Assembly (NCBI RefSeq): GCF_022063185.1
Contig: NZ_CP091918.1
Span: 1 to 33,017, forward strand
Reading direction: 5' to 3'
Source of the DNA: Nostoc sp. UHCC 0870
GTDB lineage: Bacteria > Cyanobacteriota > Cyanobacteriia > Cyanobacteriales > Nostocaceae
Length of the DNA: 33,017 bases
The position numbers and the translations under genes are program-made. The notes beneath the pieces are model-generated. The model saw only the letters and a list, made by a program, of their open reading frames with translations, was not told where the DNA came from and ran no database searches. This document shows, one piece after another, positions 1-7,536 of this stretch; the stretch's first letter is position 1, and every line of letters starts with the position of its first letter.

Positions 1-1
1 T

Positions 2-139
2 ATCATTTTGCCGCAACAACACGCCAACCATTCTACACCAGCCCATGCTATCTATTTTTCACCAGCCCATAAGTTCCATATCGCTAATACTGCTCAAATG
101 ATGTTTTGGCTAAAATCTGGCCAAATTCCTGAAATCTAA
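2..139 (+). CDS. C-terminal end of an unidentified plus-strand gene (partial)
   Basis: The frame starting at base 2 is open for 45 codons and stops at TAA 137-139, so the gene must begin outside the window. The visible tail is rich in His, Ala and Pro and ends with a mixed amphipathic stretch (AQMMFWLKSGQIPEI). I do not recognise the family. Support for it being real comes mainly from context: its stop abuts a perfect hairpin at 140-179, whose other side abuts the stop of a minus-strand gene. That is the layout of two convergent genes sharing a terminator. With so few codons, chance openness remains possible. Confidence 0.4.
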   Translation: MILPQQHANHSTPAHAIYFSPAHKFHIANTAQMMFWLKSGQIPEI

Positions 140-179
140 CATTTTATAAGTAGCATTAGTTACTGCTACTTATAAAATG
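140..179. terminator. Perfect 16-bp hairpin between convergent gene ends
   Basis: The arms CATTTTATAAGTAGCA (140-155) and TGCTACTTATAAAATG (164-179) are exact reverse complements around an 8-base loop. The hairpin fills the gap between a plus-strand stop (137-139) and a minus-strand stop (180-182). Neither side has a strong T tract, so it would be an atypical intrinsic terminator; mRNA 3'-end stabilisation is the alternative. Confidence 0.6.
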
Positions 180-521
180 CTAACGGGTCAGAGCAACTGC
201 TGCTTCAAGGATGTCATCTTCAGTTTCGAGTTGATCTAAATTCTCAAACTGCATACTATCCATGATTTGCCGATGTGCCACTTTATATTGAACGTGCAAG
301 AGAATGCGCGTAATCTCTCGGCTGATTTCCTCAAAATCAGTAGTAGACCCCATCCCTTCAAGTTGCCATAAGGCAGCACGCGCTTCTGGAGGAAGACAAG
401 TAAAAAACTTTAATGCCATTCCGGCAATTTGAGAGGTTGGCCGATGCTCTAGCCTAGCGATATTGCTAACACGGCTAGCCGTCTCCGTATCGGTATAAGC
501 AGATATCGTTTTCCCAGCCAT
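180..521 (-). CDS. Ribbon-helix-helix type small protein
   Basis: A 113-residue protein. Residues 3-10 (KTISAYTD) read as the beta strand of an Arc/CopG fold, followed by helix one (about 12-26) and helix two after PTSQIAG (about 28-44). The rest is helical and acidic and may be an oligomerisation or partner-binding tail, longer than in minimal CopG proteins. The start is the ATG just downstream (on the minus strand) of a block of TTCTATAG palindromes, which would suit autoregulation. A role in plasmid copy control or as an antitoxin is inference from the fold; no toxin gene is adjacent. Fold assignment is by eye and moderately sure; that it is a gene is likelier still. Confidence 0.6.
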   Translation of the reverse strand: MAGKTISAYTDTETASRVSNIARLEHRPTSQIAGMALKFFTCLPPEARAALWQLEGMGSTTDFEEISREITRILLHVQYKVAHRQIMDSMQFENLDQLETEDDILEAAVALTR

Positions 522-540
522 ATAATTCTCAATTTTGTAT

Positions 541-605
541 AGTTCTATAGAACTTAGAGGTTCTATAGTTTCTATAGTGCCACAGCTTTGTAAGTTACTT
601 ACAAA
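541..605. promoter_or_regulatory. Palindromic operator cluster upstream of the 113-residue RHH gene
   Basis: The 14-bp perfect palindrome AGTTCTATAGAACT spans 541-554, and two further TTCTATAG half sites follow (about 561-577). A separate inverted repeat, TTTGTAAG (587-594) and CTTACAAA (598-605), lies just beyond. Together they occupy the promoter region of the minus-strand gene starting at 521. RHH proteins usually bind such tandem short palindromes, so autorepression is likely; this is inference. Confidence 0.5.
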
Positions 606-669
606 ATTCCTGTTTTTTAATATTTCGGGAATATTTAGATTTTATGAAGTTTGCTCATGATAAAGCTCC

Positions 670-846
670 TTAATTGATTACCTTACCTGCGGCTGATTGC
701 TTCCCAGCTTTCAGCTTGTTGAGCGTGTGATCGCGGATTTTTAACAAGTCATCATTGTTGTACTGCCCAGTAGTGCTAAGTTCCTTTGCTACCGGGCTTT
801 CAATTTTCCCCGCAGTTCTATTAGGAGTTGAGCCAAGTAGCACTCG
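670..846 (-). pseudogene. In-frame continuation of the rep gene beyond its TGA
   Basis: Reading the minus strand past the TGA of the large replication gene (847-849), the same frame stays open for 58 codons to a TAA at about 670-672. The tail contains DDLLKIRDHTLNKLKAGKQ followed by SAAGKVIN. A similar tail (ADRTLAKLKLGKQ, then STAGKTIDAFIKELN) is encoded near 32.1-32.2 kb, which argues that this is genuine protein sequence. A GTG just after the stop could start a separate 56-codon ORF. The likelier reading is that the rep gene lost its C-terminal tail to a stop lying inside a small palindromic insert (CACTCG...CGAGTG, 841-866). Confidence 0.5.
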
Positions 847-3800
847 TCAGCCGGAGGCAGCGAGTGATGGAGAGAGTGGAGACAATGAAATTGAGTAAAC
901 TTCACTAGGCAGGCAACTCAGTACAATCATCAGCAGATTAGCCCTAACTTGAGGGGTACAAAAGTCCAAAACTCGCTGCATTGCCCGATTACCAATGGTT
1001 GTAGCAACTTGGGCTATGTCATTTAACAGAGTTTCTGGGGGTGATTCTGATTGTTGGCACAACGTTGGGAAGTATTCACTGGCGAACCACATTTCATCAT
1101 CCGTCAACTCAGGGAGATTTTTATTACTATCGCTATGAAGACTGTCTAATAGCAGAAGTAATAATTTTCTAAACTTAAACCAACCCCCCCAGCGTTTGGT
1201 AAATTTGCTCACCCATTCCTGGCTAATGCCTATGATTTTGGCTATCTCAGTTTGACCAATTTTCTGCTGCGACTGCCAAAGTTGGGTGAAAGCGTTGACA
1301 ATGGCTAGTCCAGTTTGTTGATCACGATCGCCAGCTTCAATGCAGAACTCACTGGCATCGACAACCTCTAATTTCACCCCTGGCAGTTCCGTGAGGAGGA
1401 AACTAAGGTCATAATCAGCACAGAAATAGAAAGTTAGCTCCTCCTGGGGGCGACGATGAGCGCGTAATCGCCCAATCTCTTGGATAATTTCAGCCCTTAC
1501 CAACTGGATAAGATACTCTTGAAAAATGCTGTCCTTGTCTTCAAGGTTGACCTTAAAACCAGTCATCACCTGAAAATGTGCGGCTAAAGTGCCGATGTTT
1601 TGGTAGGGAATGCCAAAAGAAGCGATCGCGTCACAGTCACTAAATCGGTTAACACCACGACCATCGACAAAGTGACCATATTCAATACGGTCTTCCGCCA
1701 TAGAAGCAATTTGTTTCCACTCGATGATGCCCAAGTTTTTGTGAATTTGGAGTAAAACTTTCTTAAGAGCATTAACACGGTCAGTTAAAGTTTTAGAGCG
1801 ATGCTTAGACAGCTTACCCATGCCAGTGACATTAACCACCCTCAAATTGCTGTAGTCAGGGCGTGACTGCTCAATAACTAAAATGGGGTCATGGTAGTTA
1901 AGCTTCAATTTCAACTGCTCAGATGAGAGAGTAGCATCGAGGTAAATGTTAAATTTGGCAGAACTGGCCAACTCTTGATGCTTAGTGTCGCGGCGACAAA
2001 TGCTGATTACACCCCACTTACAGCCAAAAGACCCTTCACCCTTCCAAGCCTTAAGAAAGTCAGGAAACCAATACAAAGGCAACTCCATAAACTCCCTAGC
2101 AGCTTGTTTTGCGCTGTCTTTAACTACCCGCCCCGCAGCATAACGGGCGGCAGCACTTTTTTGGAGTTGTTTGTCCGCTTGGATATCAATGGAGTCCAAA
2201 TCAGCGAGAAAATCTAAATTAGGCTCTAATATCTCTCGAATTGCCTCAATATCTAAATCTTGGGGAAATTCGGCTAATAATTCTCGGATAGAGGCATCAT
2301 CAAAGCCATAGCGAGAATCGGGCTGAATATCTTGGGTGAGCAGTTTTCGTAAAGTCTGTAAAACAGGTTGGAGTTTCGACCATTGCTCAGGGGGTAAGCC
2401 TGTAGCTAGAAGACCTACCGTAGCATCAAAATCCTTCAACCTCAATTCAATTTCTCGCACAGTAGTAATGAGTGTACCAGCTTCTTCCCAAATGCGCCCC
2501 ACTGTGAAAGGTTGACCAGCAACGTTAGTTAAATTAACAGGGGTAGAATCGGGATGCGCTCGAATTTCGGCGTAATTTTGAATTGCACTGCGCTTAAGAT
2601 AGCGGAAGCCGAAACCATTACCATGAGCGAAACGGCATTGATTTTTGAGAGAACAACCCTCACAGATGGGGCTAATAGAGCTTTCTTCAAAATCTAAACT
2701 GTTAAAATTCTTATCACGGAATGCACCAAATAAATGGCTTCGGTGACAATTGCCGATGGTATCAGGAGTTTCACCAGCTTTTGGACGCAACTGAAAGCTT
2801 TCGCCCATTGGGGTAGTGCGGGTGGGGTCAATTTTTAAGCCGTTGTGACGCACTGGGAGGTCAACAAAGTTAGTTTCAATGGGCAATGTTGAGGGGTTGC
2901 GGTGGTTGGCATCCTGGTAAATTAGTTTCTCAATCCCAAAAAGGGCAGCTGTTAGTTGACCAGCGTTGTGAGATTTACCCAGCCCAGGATGAGAGTTATC
3001 TAAAATCTGTGTCCAGCCCTTAGAGATGGCTTCGACCCAGGCGGCGATATGTTCCTCGGGTTGGCAAGTAATAGAAATATCGCCTGTAACATCGCTCCTA
3101 TATGGGATATTGCCCCGCTTGTAGACAATTACCTGCCTTTGAGGGGTAGTAATTTCGGGTTCTGGCTTTGGTGCTGGCGGTGTTAAGAATCCTTTGGCAG
3201 ATGAAACAAATGGGGCGATCGCTTGCTTTAATAAATTTTTGAAGCTGGTTAAGTCCTCTCTAATTCGTCCTAATTCCCACTGTTCGCGGCTAATTAGTTC
3301 TTTAAGGGGCTGATATGGTTCATACTGCCTTGGTGGGAATTTAAAGCCGTACTGCTTGGCAATGTGGAACAGTGTTGCGATCGTAATTCCACCACGCCTA
3401 AAACTGCGAATCTTGGCGCGGATGTTCCAGGTTGTACCTTTGATGCTGGGCGACCACTTTTCAGCAATAATTTCGGCTTCAGATGCCCCGTAGTGATTGA
3501 CCAAAGCCATCAGCACTTGGCGGCATTCGTCGTAGTTGCCACTGCCTGGGGTGCGTGGTGGGATGAATGAAAGTGCTTGTTGGATTAGTTGGTCAGTGTT
3601 CCAGCCTTCGGTGTCGGCAATTTCGCGGAACTGTTGACGGCGTGACTCGATTTCTTGGATGCGCTGCTGGTATTCTTCCCTTTCCCTTTGCGCGATCGCA
3701 ATTGCTTCCCTTACCCACTCATCTGGTAAAGTGGCTTCAGGGTTGACCAACAGAAATTCTGCCTCTGTGTTGCCATAAAAAACCCGGCTGGCATCTTTAC

Positions 3801-4332
3801 ACGCTGGGTCATGGGGCAACTGCTGCATCAGGAAGCGTGTACAAGCTTCTACAGTGTCAGCACCCTCAACGTATTGGGGGAGAGGGAAAACTAACCTAAA
3901 TTTATGCCAGTCGGGTTTGTGACTGACAGTGGTGTACATTAAAGCGCAGTGTTTTTGGATGAAGGGATGGGTTAGGGCTTCTTCAATGGTTAATTGCTGA
4001 TCGTAAACCTTGATGGAATTGCCGTTTTCATCCAGTATTGGCTTACCATAGGCATCACGGGCGATATCAGAATTATCGATGTCAAGTAGTAGCCAATGAG
4101 AACCGATAACGTTGGCCTTACTGCGCCATTGACCACCCAATAAGCCAGCACAGATGGCGTGACCTGCTTTGATGTGCTGTTGAACATCTTCAAGAGTGCC
4201 TTCTACGTCTTGGAAGTTAGCCGACAGCTTTTTAAAATCCCAGTCTTTATTTCTGCCACAAGTGTTGACAGCAAATTTTAACTTCGGCACAAGGCTTTGG
4301 CTTTCTGCCAAAGCGTGGTTGCTATTTATCAC
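847..4332 (-). CDS. Plasmid replication protein: AEP primase fused to XPD/DinG-like helicase
   Basis: A 1161-residue protein. Residues 80-90 (WLLLDIDNSD) give the DxD of archaeo-eukaryotic primase motif I; H138 in TTVSHKPDWHKFRLVFP resembles motif II, and DASRVFYGN (180-188) fits the third motif. Residues about 250-335 resemble a PriCT segment. The second half reads as an SF2 helicase: P-loop SHPGLGKSH (447-455), cysteines C529, C557, C560 and C566 spaced like the XPD Fe-S ligands, a Walker-B-like WEEAG (614-618), DATLS (798-802), GRGVNRF (890-896) and QEIGRLRAH (950-958). An HTH (TEIAKIIGISQEWVSKF) sits near 1027-1043. Such primase-helicases initiate or prime replication of cyanobacterial plasmids; kinship with the CyRepA type is my inference. 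The frame continues past the stop into a conserved-looking tail, so the protein may be shortened. Confidence 0.8.
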   Translation of the reverse strand: MINSNHALAESQSLVPKLKFAVNTCGRNKDWDFKKLSANFQDVEGTLEDVQQHIKAGHAICAGLLGGQWRSKANVIGSHWLLLDIDNSDIARDAYGKPILDENGNSIKVYDQQLTIEEALTHPFIQKHCALMYTTVSHKPDWHKFRLVFPLPQYVEGADTVEACTRFLMQQLPHDPACKDASRVFYGNTEAEFLLVNPEATLPDEWVREAIAIAQREREEYQQRIQEIESRRQQFREIADTEGWNTDQLIQQALSFIPPRTPGSGNYDECRQVLMALVNHYGASEAEIIAEKWSPSIKGTTWNIRAKIRSFRRGGITIATLFHIAKQYGFKFPPRQYEPYQPLKELISREQWELGRIREDLTSFKNLLKQAIAPFVSSAKGFLTPPAPKPEPEITTPQRQVIVYKRGNIPYRSDVTGDISITCQPEEHIAAWVEAISKGWTQILDNSHPGLGKSHNAGQLTAALFGIEKLIYQDANHRNPSTLPIETNFVDLPVRHNGLKIDPTRTTPMGESFQLRPKAGETPDTIGNCHRSHLFGAFRDKNFNSLDFEESSISPICEGCSLKNQCRFAHGNGFGFRYLKRSAIQNYAEIRAHPDSTPVNLTNVAGQPFTVGRIWEEAGTLITTVREIELRLKDFDATVGLLATGLPPEQWSKLQPVLQTLRKLLTQDIQPDSRYGFDDASIRELLAEFPQDLDIEAIREILEPNLDFLADLDSIDIQADKQLQKSAAARYAAGRVVKDSAKQAAREFMELPLYWFPDFLKAWKGEGSFGCKWGVISICRRDTKHQELASSAKFNIYLDATLSSEQLKLKLNYHDPILVIEQSRPDYSNLRVVNVTGMGKLSKHRSKTLTDRVNALKKVLLQIHKNLGIIEWKQIASMAEDRIEYGHFVDGRGVNRFSDCDAIASFGIPYQNIGTLAAHFQVMTGFKVNLEDKDSIFQEYLIQLVRAEIIQEIGRLRAHRRPQEELTFYFCADYDLSFLLTELPGVKLEVVDASEFCIEAGDRDQQTGLAIVNAFTQLWQSQQKIGQTEIAKIIGISQEWVSKFTKRWGGWFKFRKLLLLLLDSLHSDSNKNLPELTDDEMWFASEYFPTLCQQSESPPETLLNDIAQVATTIGNRAMQRVLDFCTPQVRANLLMIVLSCLPSEVYSISLSPLSPSLAASG

Positions 4333-4425
4333 AGATGTACCCTCTAATAACTGTTTTTTTCAGCATTTGGAGGGGGTTATCGCACTGCTACACCTGATAT
4401 CTATGAGATTTACTGTTTTGCTGGT

Positions 4426-4466
4426 TTTAACAATTTTTTTTTTGGACAATCAAAAAAATTGTTAAA
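4426..4466. repeat. 15-bp inverted repeat upstream of rep
   Basis: TTTAACAATTTTTTT... style arms: left arm 4426-4440 ends in seven T, right arm 4452-4466 begins with seven A, with an 11-base loop. The arms are exact complements. It lies about 95 bp upstream of the rep start. On either strand the stem carries a poly-U/poly-A side, so it could be an intrinsic terminator isolating rep, or a Rep binding site. Confidence 0.5.
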
Positions 4467-4513
4467 TTTTAATCCCAAAATTTCCCAGTGAAAATATAGA
4501 AATTTTCACAGCA

Positions 4514-4530
4514 ACTCATATAATATGAGT
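4514..4530. promoter_or_regulatory. Small palindrome ACTCATA-TAA-TATGAGT
   Basis: Seven-base perfect arms (4514-4520, 4524-4530) around TAA. The AT-rich centre resembles a -10 element embedded in a dyad, typical of an operator. The regulated gene is unclear; rep (minus strand) is about 180 bp away. Confidence 0.3.
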
Positions 4531-4846
4531 AAGCAGCGCGGAACAATCTCTGTTGCCAATTCAGTGGTTAGACATTCCAACTTCCGTCCACTTTTTTGGT
4601 TCTTTAGAGATAAACCCCGCTTCCCAATATTTGAAATATTTAATTTTCTCTGTCGGGCAAAGCGTTCACTACTGAGTGGCTCTTTGTCCTTTTAATTTTT
4701 GTGCCTTTTTTAGATTCACCTCCGTTTTACGCTTCATTTCACTACTTGCTGATTGTACAGAACTTCTGGCTGTCTTATATCCAACAAGACTGTAATTTTT
4801 TACTTGAAATTACTCAACAAAGTTGATTGATTTCCCTGTGAGTTGG

Positions 4847-5029
4847 TCATGCTACTCCCTTACCTTCATCCGTTGAAGAAGATTGCCTGTACTCCCGTAG
4901 GGCTTTCGCCACCAAACGCTCTACAAGATTCGACAAAGTACGATCCTCTGATCCGGCTATAGCTTCCAGTTCCTCCCTTAGTTCGTGTGAGCAGGTAAAA
5001 GTTATTTTGGCTTTTTTGGTTTGACCCAT
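4847..5029 (-). CDS. CopG-like ribbon-helix-helix regulator
   Basis: A 60-residue protein with the standard RHH order: beta strand AKITFTCS (7-14), helix one HELREELEAIAGSED (15-29), the turn RTLSNLV and helix two (about 30-46), then a short polar tail. Size and fold match CopG-type copy-number repressors and small RHH antitoxins. The start codon lies inside the first unit of a four-copy CTTCTGAAG operator array, strong contextual support for autorepression. No toxin is adjacent and rep lies downstream in the same orientation (515 bp away), so control of rep or plasmid copy number is a plausible but unproven role. Confidence 0.75.
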   Translation of the reverse strand: MGQTKKAKITFTCSHELREELEAIAGSEDRTLSNLVERLVAKALREYRQSSSTDEGKGVA

Positions 5030-5131
5030 AGCTTCAGAAGACTTTAGATATCTCTAGTATCTTCTGAAGTCGATAAAACTAGTGTAACTTCTGAAGTAAT
5101 AGTTTTTATTTGACAGCTTCTGAAGCTATGG
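5026..5131. promoter_or_regulatory. Four-site operator array (CTTCTGAAG) of the CopG-like gene
   Basis: Nine-base near-palindromes start at 5032 (CTTCAGAAG), 5061, 5088 and 5117 (CTTCTGAAG), with spacings of 29, 27 and 29 bp, close to 2.7 helical turns. The outer two form a perfect 15-bp inverted repeat (5026-5040 and 5117-5131), and the left copy includes the start codon. The regularity suggests cooperative binding of an RHH tetramer or filament. Confidence 0.7.
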
Positions 5132-5293
5132 ACTATGATAGCAGTATCAGCCAAAAACAGCCACCAAACAAAGGCAACAGAAGCCAGAAAGTGTTGCTAG
5201 GGCTAACCATTAACTGGATATTTATATTTAACGTTATTTAACTAAAAATTGCGTTAAATAGCCATAATCCAAGGGTTTGAAAAAAACAGAACC

Positions 5294-5374
5294 ATGAAAG
5301 TAGCATTCGCCAATGCAAAAAATTGGCTCAATCAAGCTGAAAAACTGTTAACAAAAATTTTTGTAGGAATGTAA
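5294..5374 (+). CDS. Possible 26-residue peptide ahead of the next gene
   Basis: ATG at 5294 opens a 26-codon frame whose product (MKVAFANAKNWLNQAEKLLT, then KIFVGM) is an amphipathic, net basic helix. It ends 4 bases before the next ATG at 5379, and its last codons carry that gene's TAGGA ribosome site, consistent with translational coupling. It could equally be chance; no homologue is recognised. Confidence 0.25.
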   Translation: MKVAFANAKNWLNQAEKLLTKIFVGM

Positions 5375-5378
5375 ACCC

Positions 5379-5600
5379 ATGAAATATGACTCTCGGCGCA
5401 TCACCATTTCCTACTTAGCAGTGGAAGAATTGTGCAAAATGTTTGGACTGCCTCAAGACGTGCCAACCCAAGCATTATCCGCAGCAGTAGAAAAGCTAAT
5501 TTTTCAAGCCGATAGCAGTGTGCCAGCAGAGAGTTATGCAATTCACCCGCATAACCACAACAACCTAACAGCAAGCAATGGAAGTCGTAAACACCTTTAA
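5379..5600 (+). CDS. Small hypothetical protein, 73 residues
   Basis: ATG preceded by TAGGAA at a suitable distance. The N-terminal half (RRITISYLAVEELCKMFGLP) could be a strand followed by a helix, and residues about 30-45 form a second helix, so a ribbon-helix-helix-like fold is possible. The C-terminal third is rich in His, Asn and Ser and looks unstructured. It heads the plus-strand gene train that runs to about 15.5 kb. I do not recognise the family and give no function. Confidence 0.5.
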   Translation: MKYDSRRITISYLAVEELCKMFGLPQDVPTQALSAAVEKLIFQADSSVPAESYAIHPHNHNNLTASNGSRKHL

Positions 5601-5650
5601 AGTTGCAACACAGATACCGCATATTTGCTTACCGTGCATTTAATTGCACT

Positions 5651-5714
5651 CCCCAAATGCAGAATATGTAATTCAAATACGCGAGATGTGTACTTCAAAT
5701 ACGCAGGATGTGTA
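5651..5714 (+). repeat. Iteron-like direct repeats, period about 22 bp
   Basis: Two 21-bp copies, TTCAAATACGC[GA/AG]GATGTGTA, start at 5672 and 5694 (19 of 21 identical), and a third more diverged copy precedes them (about 5651-5670, CCAAATGCAGAATATGTA). The period is that of plasmid iterons, but with only two or three copies they may instead be an operator for the gene starting at 5771. Confidence 0.5.
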
Positions 5715-5770
5715 TTACATCCACTGTATTTATGCAAATTACAACTTACGCATATTGCATTAAATGCCCT

Positions 5771-6196
5771 ATGGAAGAACCACGAATAATTTACGAAACA
5801 TTGAAGGGTGAAAGGGTCAATGATGTTCACTGGTGGAGAGTAAAACAGGTAATGATTACCTGTGAATTACCACTAAATAAATCAGGATTTGAACTGTTTA
5901 TTGCACTGAAAAAAACATCACCCAGGTACTTTAGCCAATACCACAAAGTAAAGCGTCAAATTACCAAGCAGTTAGAACCATCTATTGGTGAAGGCATAAC
6001 TGGGGAACAGTTTGTAAAACTTCTGGAGCAGCTAAACATTCATCCAAATCAATCAACGATATCCAGATGGTTTAAAAGCTGTGGAGGCTACAAGAGTAAA
6101 GCTTTCTACAACAAAACAGTTCTCATTCCCATTTGTGCAATCGCACTAATTTACAAGTCAAAAACACAAAATAACTCACTCGCTAAAGTCAGCTAA
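5771..6196 (+). CDS. Hypothetical protein with possible C-terminal HTH
   Basis: 141 residues from the ATG at 5771 (MEEPRIIYETLKGERVND). The open frame extends 21 codons further up to 5708, but that part overlaps the 22-bp repeats, so I prefer the internal start. The middle is Lys-rich (KVKRQITKQLEPSIGEGI) and residues about 94-115 (LNIHPNQSTISRWFKSCGGY) resemble a helix-turn-helix with ISRWF as recognition helix. The last 25 residues include a hydrophobic run (TVLIPICAIALIY). DNA binding to the repeats just upstream, as an autoregulator or origin-binding protein, is inference. Confidence 0.55.
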   Translation: MEEPRIIYETLKGERVNDVHWWRVKQVMITCELPLNKSGFELFIALKKTSPRYFSQYHKVKRQITKQLEPSIGEGITGEQFVKLLEQLNIHPNQSTISRWFKSCGGYKSKAFYNKTVLIPICAIALIYKSKTQNNSLAKVS

Positions 6197-6213
6197 TTTT
6201 GGAGTAAAAAAAC

Positions 6214-6969
6214 ATGGTTACTACAATTGCTAAACGCATTCAATCAAGACTATCTAGACAAGGGGTAAAAGTTTCATTGGGTGAAATTAGACCAATTTAC
6301 AAAGAATTGGTTAAAGACACAAATAAGCCAACAGATGAGGAGATATCAGCTATTGTTGAACACTTCATGAATAACGCCACCAAGTTAAGCGTTATTAGTG
6401 AAGAACTGGAAATAGACACCACTGCAACCACTGAAGAAGAACCAGAAACAGCAACTACTGGTGAAGAATTAGCAACAGTAGACAGCAATGTAAATGATGT
6501 AACTCAGTTGCCAATTATTGAAGATGACACTAGCAATGAGGAACTAGAAACATTAACTCAATTCAATAATGAGGAAGTAGAAGAAACAGCCATTGCACTA
6601 CAAGAGAAATCAGAATTAGTTGCCAGCACTGCAAATGATATGGGGATTACTTTATCAATTGAGGAAGTCACAGCGATTGCTGAAAACTTTGATTATGCAA
6701 GTGTTAATTCTGATTATGAGATAGCAGAAATCGAGTCAGCAATTACAGCATTTGTACAACATAAAGCGCAGGTTACTAAGCAAAAGATAAGCAACATGGT
6801 GCAAGGTGTTAGGGAGACTGTAACGCGATTGGATCATGAAAACTCCCAACTATTGAATGATGGACTACGGGAGATAAACAACGACATCAAAAGAGGGACA
6901 GGACGCTTTAAAAGCCAAGTCAGCACAGCACTCAAAGCCTTTGCGCTCCCACCTAGTAAAACAGGCTGA
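6214..6969 (+). CDS. Acidic, helical hypothetical protein (251 aa)
   Basis: ATG at 6214 with GGAG nine bases upstream (GGAGTAAAAAAAC). Residues 1-55 form a basic domain (IAKRIQSRLSRQGVKVSLGE); 60-135 are very rich in Glu, Thr and Asn and probably disordered; 135-250 are predicted largely helical with a more basic C-terminus. No signal peptide, membrane segment or enzymatic motif. The gene follows the 141-residue gene by 17 bp and its end overlaps the next frame, so co-transcription is likely. Family unknown; the basic head and acidic linker would suit a nucleic-acid-binding or adaptor protein, but that is speculation. Confidence 0.65.
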   Translation: MVTTIAKRIQSRLSRQGVKVSLGEIRPIYKELVKDTNKPTDEEISAIVEHFMNNATKLSVISEELEIDTTATTEEEPETATTGEELATVDSNVNDVTQLPIIEDDTSNEELETLTQFNNEEVEETAIALQEKSELVASTANDMGITLSIEEVTAIAENFDYASVNSDYEIAEIESAITAFVQHKAQVTKQKISNMVQGVRETVTRLDHENSQLLNDGLREINNDIKRGTGRFKSQVSTALKAFALPPSKTG

Positions 6970-7162
6970 TAGAAGCTTAGTAATTGCCTTTAATCCTCAG
7001 AAAGTAGGCTACACCATTTTGTTGATTTCATCCTTATTACTGGCTCTTGTAGCCTTCGATAATTACCGACTAAACAGGCATCGAGTTCACCAGTTAGAGT
7101 ATCGAGAATTTCACGACCCTAATATTTACTGGGAGATTCCCGCATGGATCAACAAACCTTAA
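6941..7162 (+). CDS. Small single-pass membrane protein (73 aa)
   Basis: The frame overlaps the end of the previous gene by 29 bp and the start of the next by 19 bp. Residues about 22-40 (VGYTILLISSLLLALVAF) are a clear transmembrane segment, followed by a polar, Arg/His-rich region (NYRLNRHRVHQLEYREF). The true start may be the ATG at 6941, although no ribosome site is obvious and translation could be coupled to the upstream gene. It belongs to the membrane-protein-rich plus-strand cluster. No family recognised. Confidence 0.55.
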   Translation: MRSHLVKQADRSLVIAFNPQKVGYTILLISSLLLALVAFDNYRLNRHRVHQLEYREFHDPNIYWEIPAWINKP

Positions 7163-7341
7163 AAGCAGCTAGGGAATGGCTCATAGAGTGCATAGGGCAT
7201 TTTGAAGATATCCAGTGTCTTGATGATATCGAAACTTTATCCGATGACGAAATAGAGCGAGGAATTATCAGAAACTATGGCAGCTTAAATAATTTCAAAA
7301 CGGAGGCAGAATCATGGCTACAAAAACAATACAAGAATTAG
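7144..7341 (+). CDS. Small acidic hypothetical protein (65 aa)
   Basis: ATG at 7144, with GGGAGA upstream, inside the 3' end of the membrane-protein gene. The product is helical and acidic (QCLDDIETLSDDEIERGIIR) and resembles small soluble plasmid proteins without catalytic residues. It ends just before a stretch of heptamer repeats. Tight overlap indicates it is translated with the two genes before it. Family and function unknown. Confidence 0.6.
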   Translation: MDQQTLKAAREWLIECIGHFEDIQCLDDIETLSDDEIERGIIRNYGSLNNFKTEAESWLQKQYKN

Positions 7342-7345
7342 TCAA

Positions 7346-7536
7346 CTGATTGTAGGTTGCAGATTGCAGATTGGAGATTGACCTCATAACTAAAGTTAGG
7401 GGCTTGGGATTGATAGATTTTAGATTTTAGATTTATTGATGATTTTAGAAGGTAGATTGTAGATTATCCCCATTAATAAATTAAGGGGCTTGATTTTTCA
7501 ATCTGCAATCTTAAATCTCCAATCTCCAATCTTCTC
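7346..7536. repeat. Heptamer short tandem repeats (GATTGCA type)
   Basis: The plus strand carries runs such as GATTGTAGGTTGCAGATTGC and GATTTTAGATTTTAGATT, and near 7498-7531 the complementary form (CAATCTGCAATCTTAAATC). Such degenerate heptamer arrays (STRR) are typical of intergenic DNA in heterocystous cyanobacteria. The opposite orientation of the two ends would let the transcript fold into a long imperfect hairpin between genes. Confidence 0.7.

Larger units (their letters stand above)
4333..4846. other. Rep upstream region, 514 bp with two inverted repeats
   Basis: No convincing gene. The region is AT-rich. It holds a 15-bp perfect inverted repeat (arms 4426-4440 and 4452-4466) and a smaller palindrome (4514-4530). 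Lying directly upstream of rep, it is a reasonable place for the rep promoter and possibly the replication origin, but I see no clear DnaA boxes or a long iteron array. Confidence 0.4.

Noticed and set aside
4525..4695. 56-codon plus-strand frame (MSKQRGTISVANSVVRHSNF)
   Set aside because: Its start lies inside a palindrome, there is no ribosome site, and composition (many Phe, Arg, Ser) is unlike the neighbours.
5128..5241. 37-codon plus-strand frame (MDYDSSISQKQPPNKGNRSQ)
   Set aside because: ATG is the mirror of the RHH start within the operator array; no ribosome site and no continuing structure. Kept only as a remark in the operator finding.
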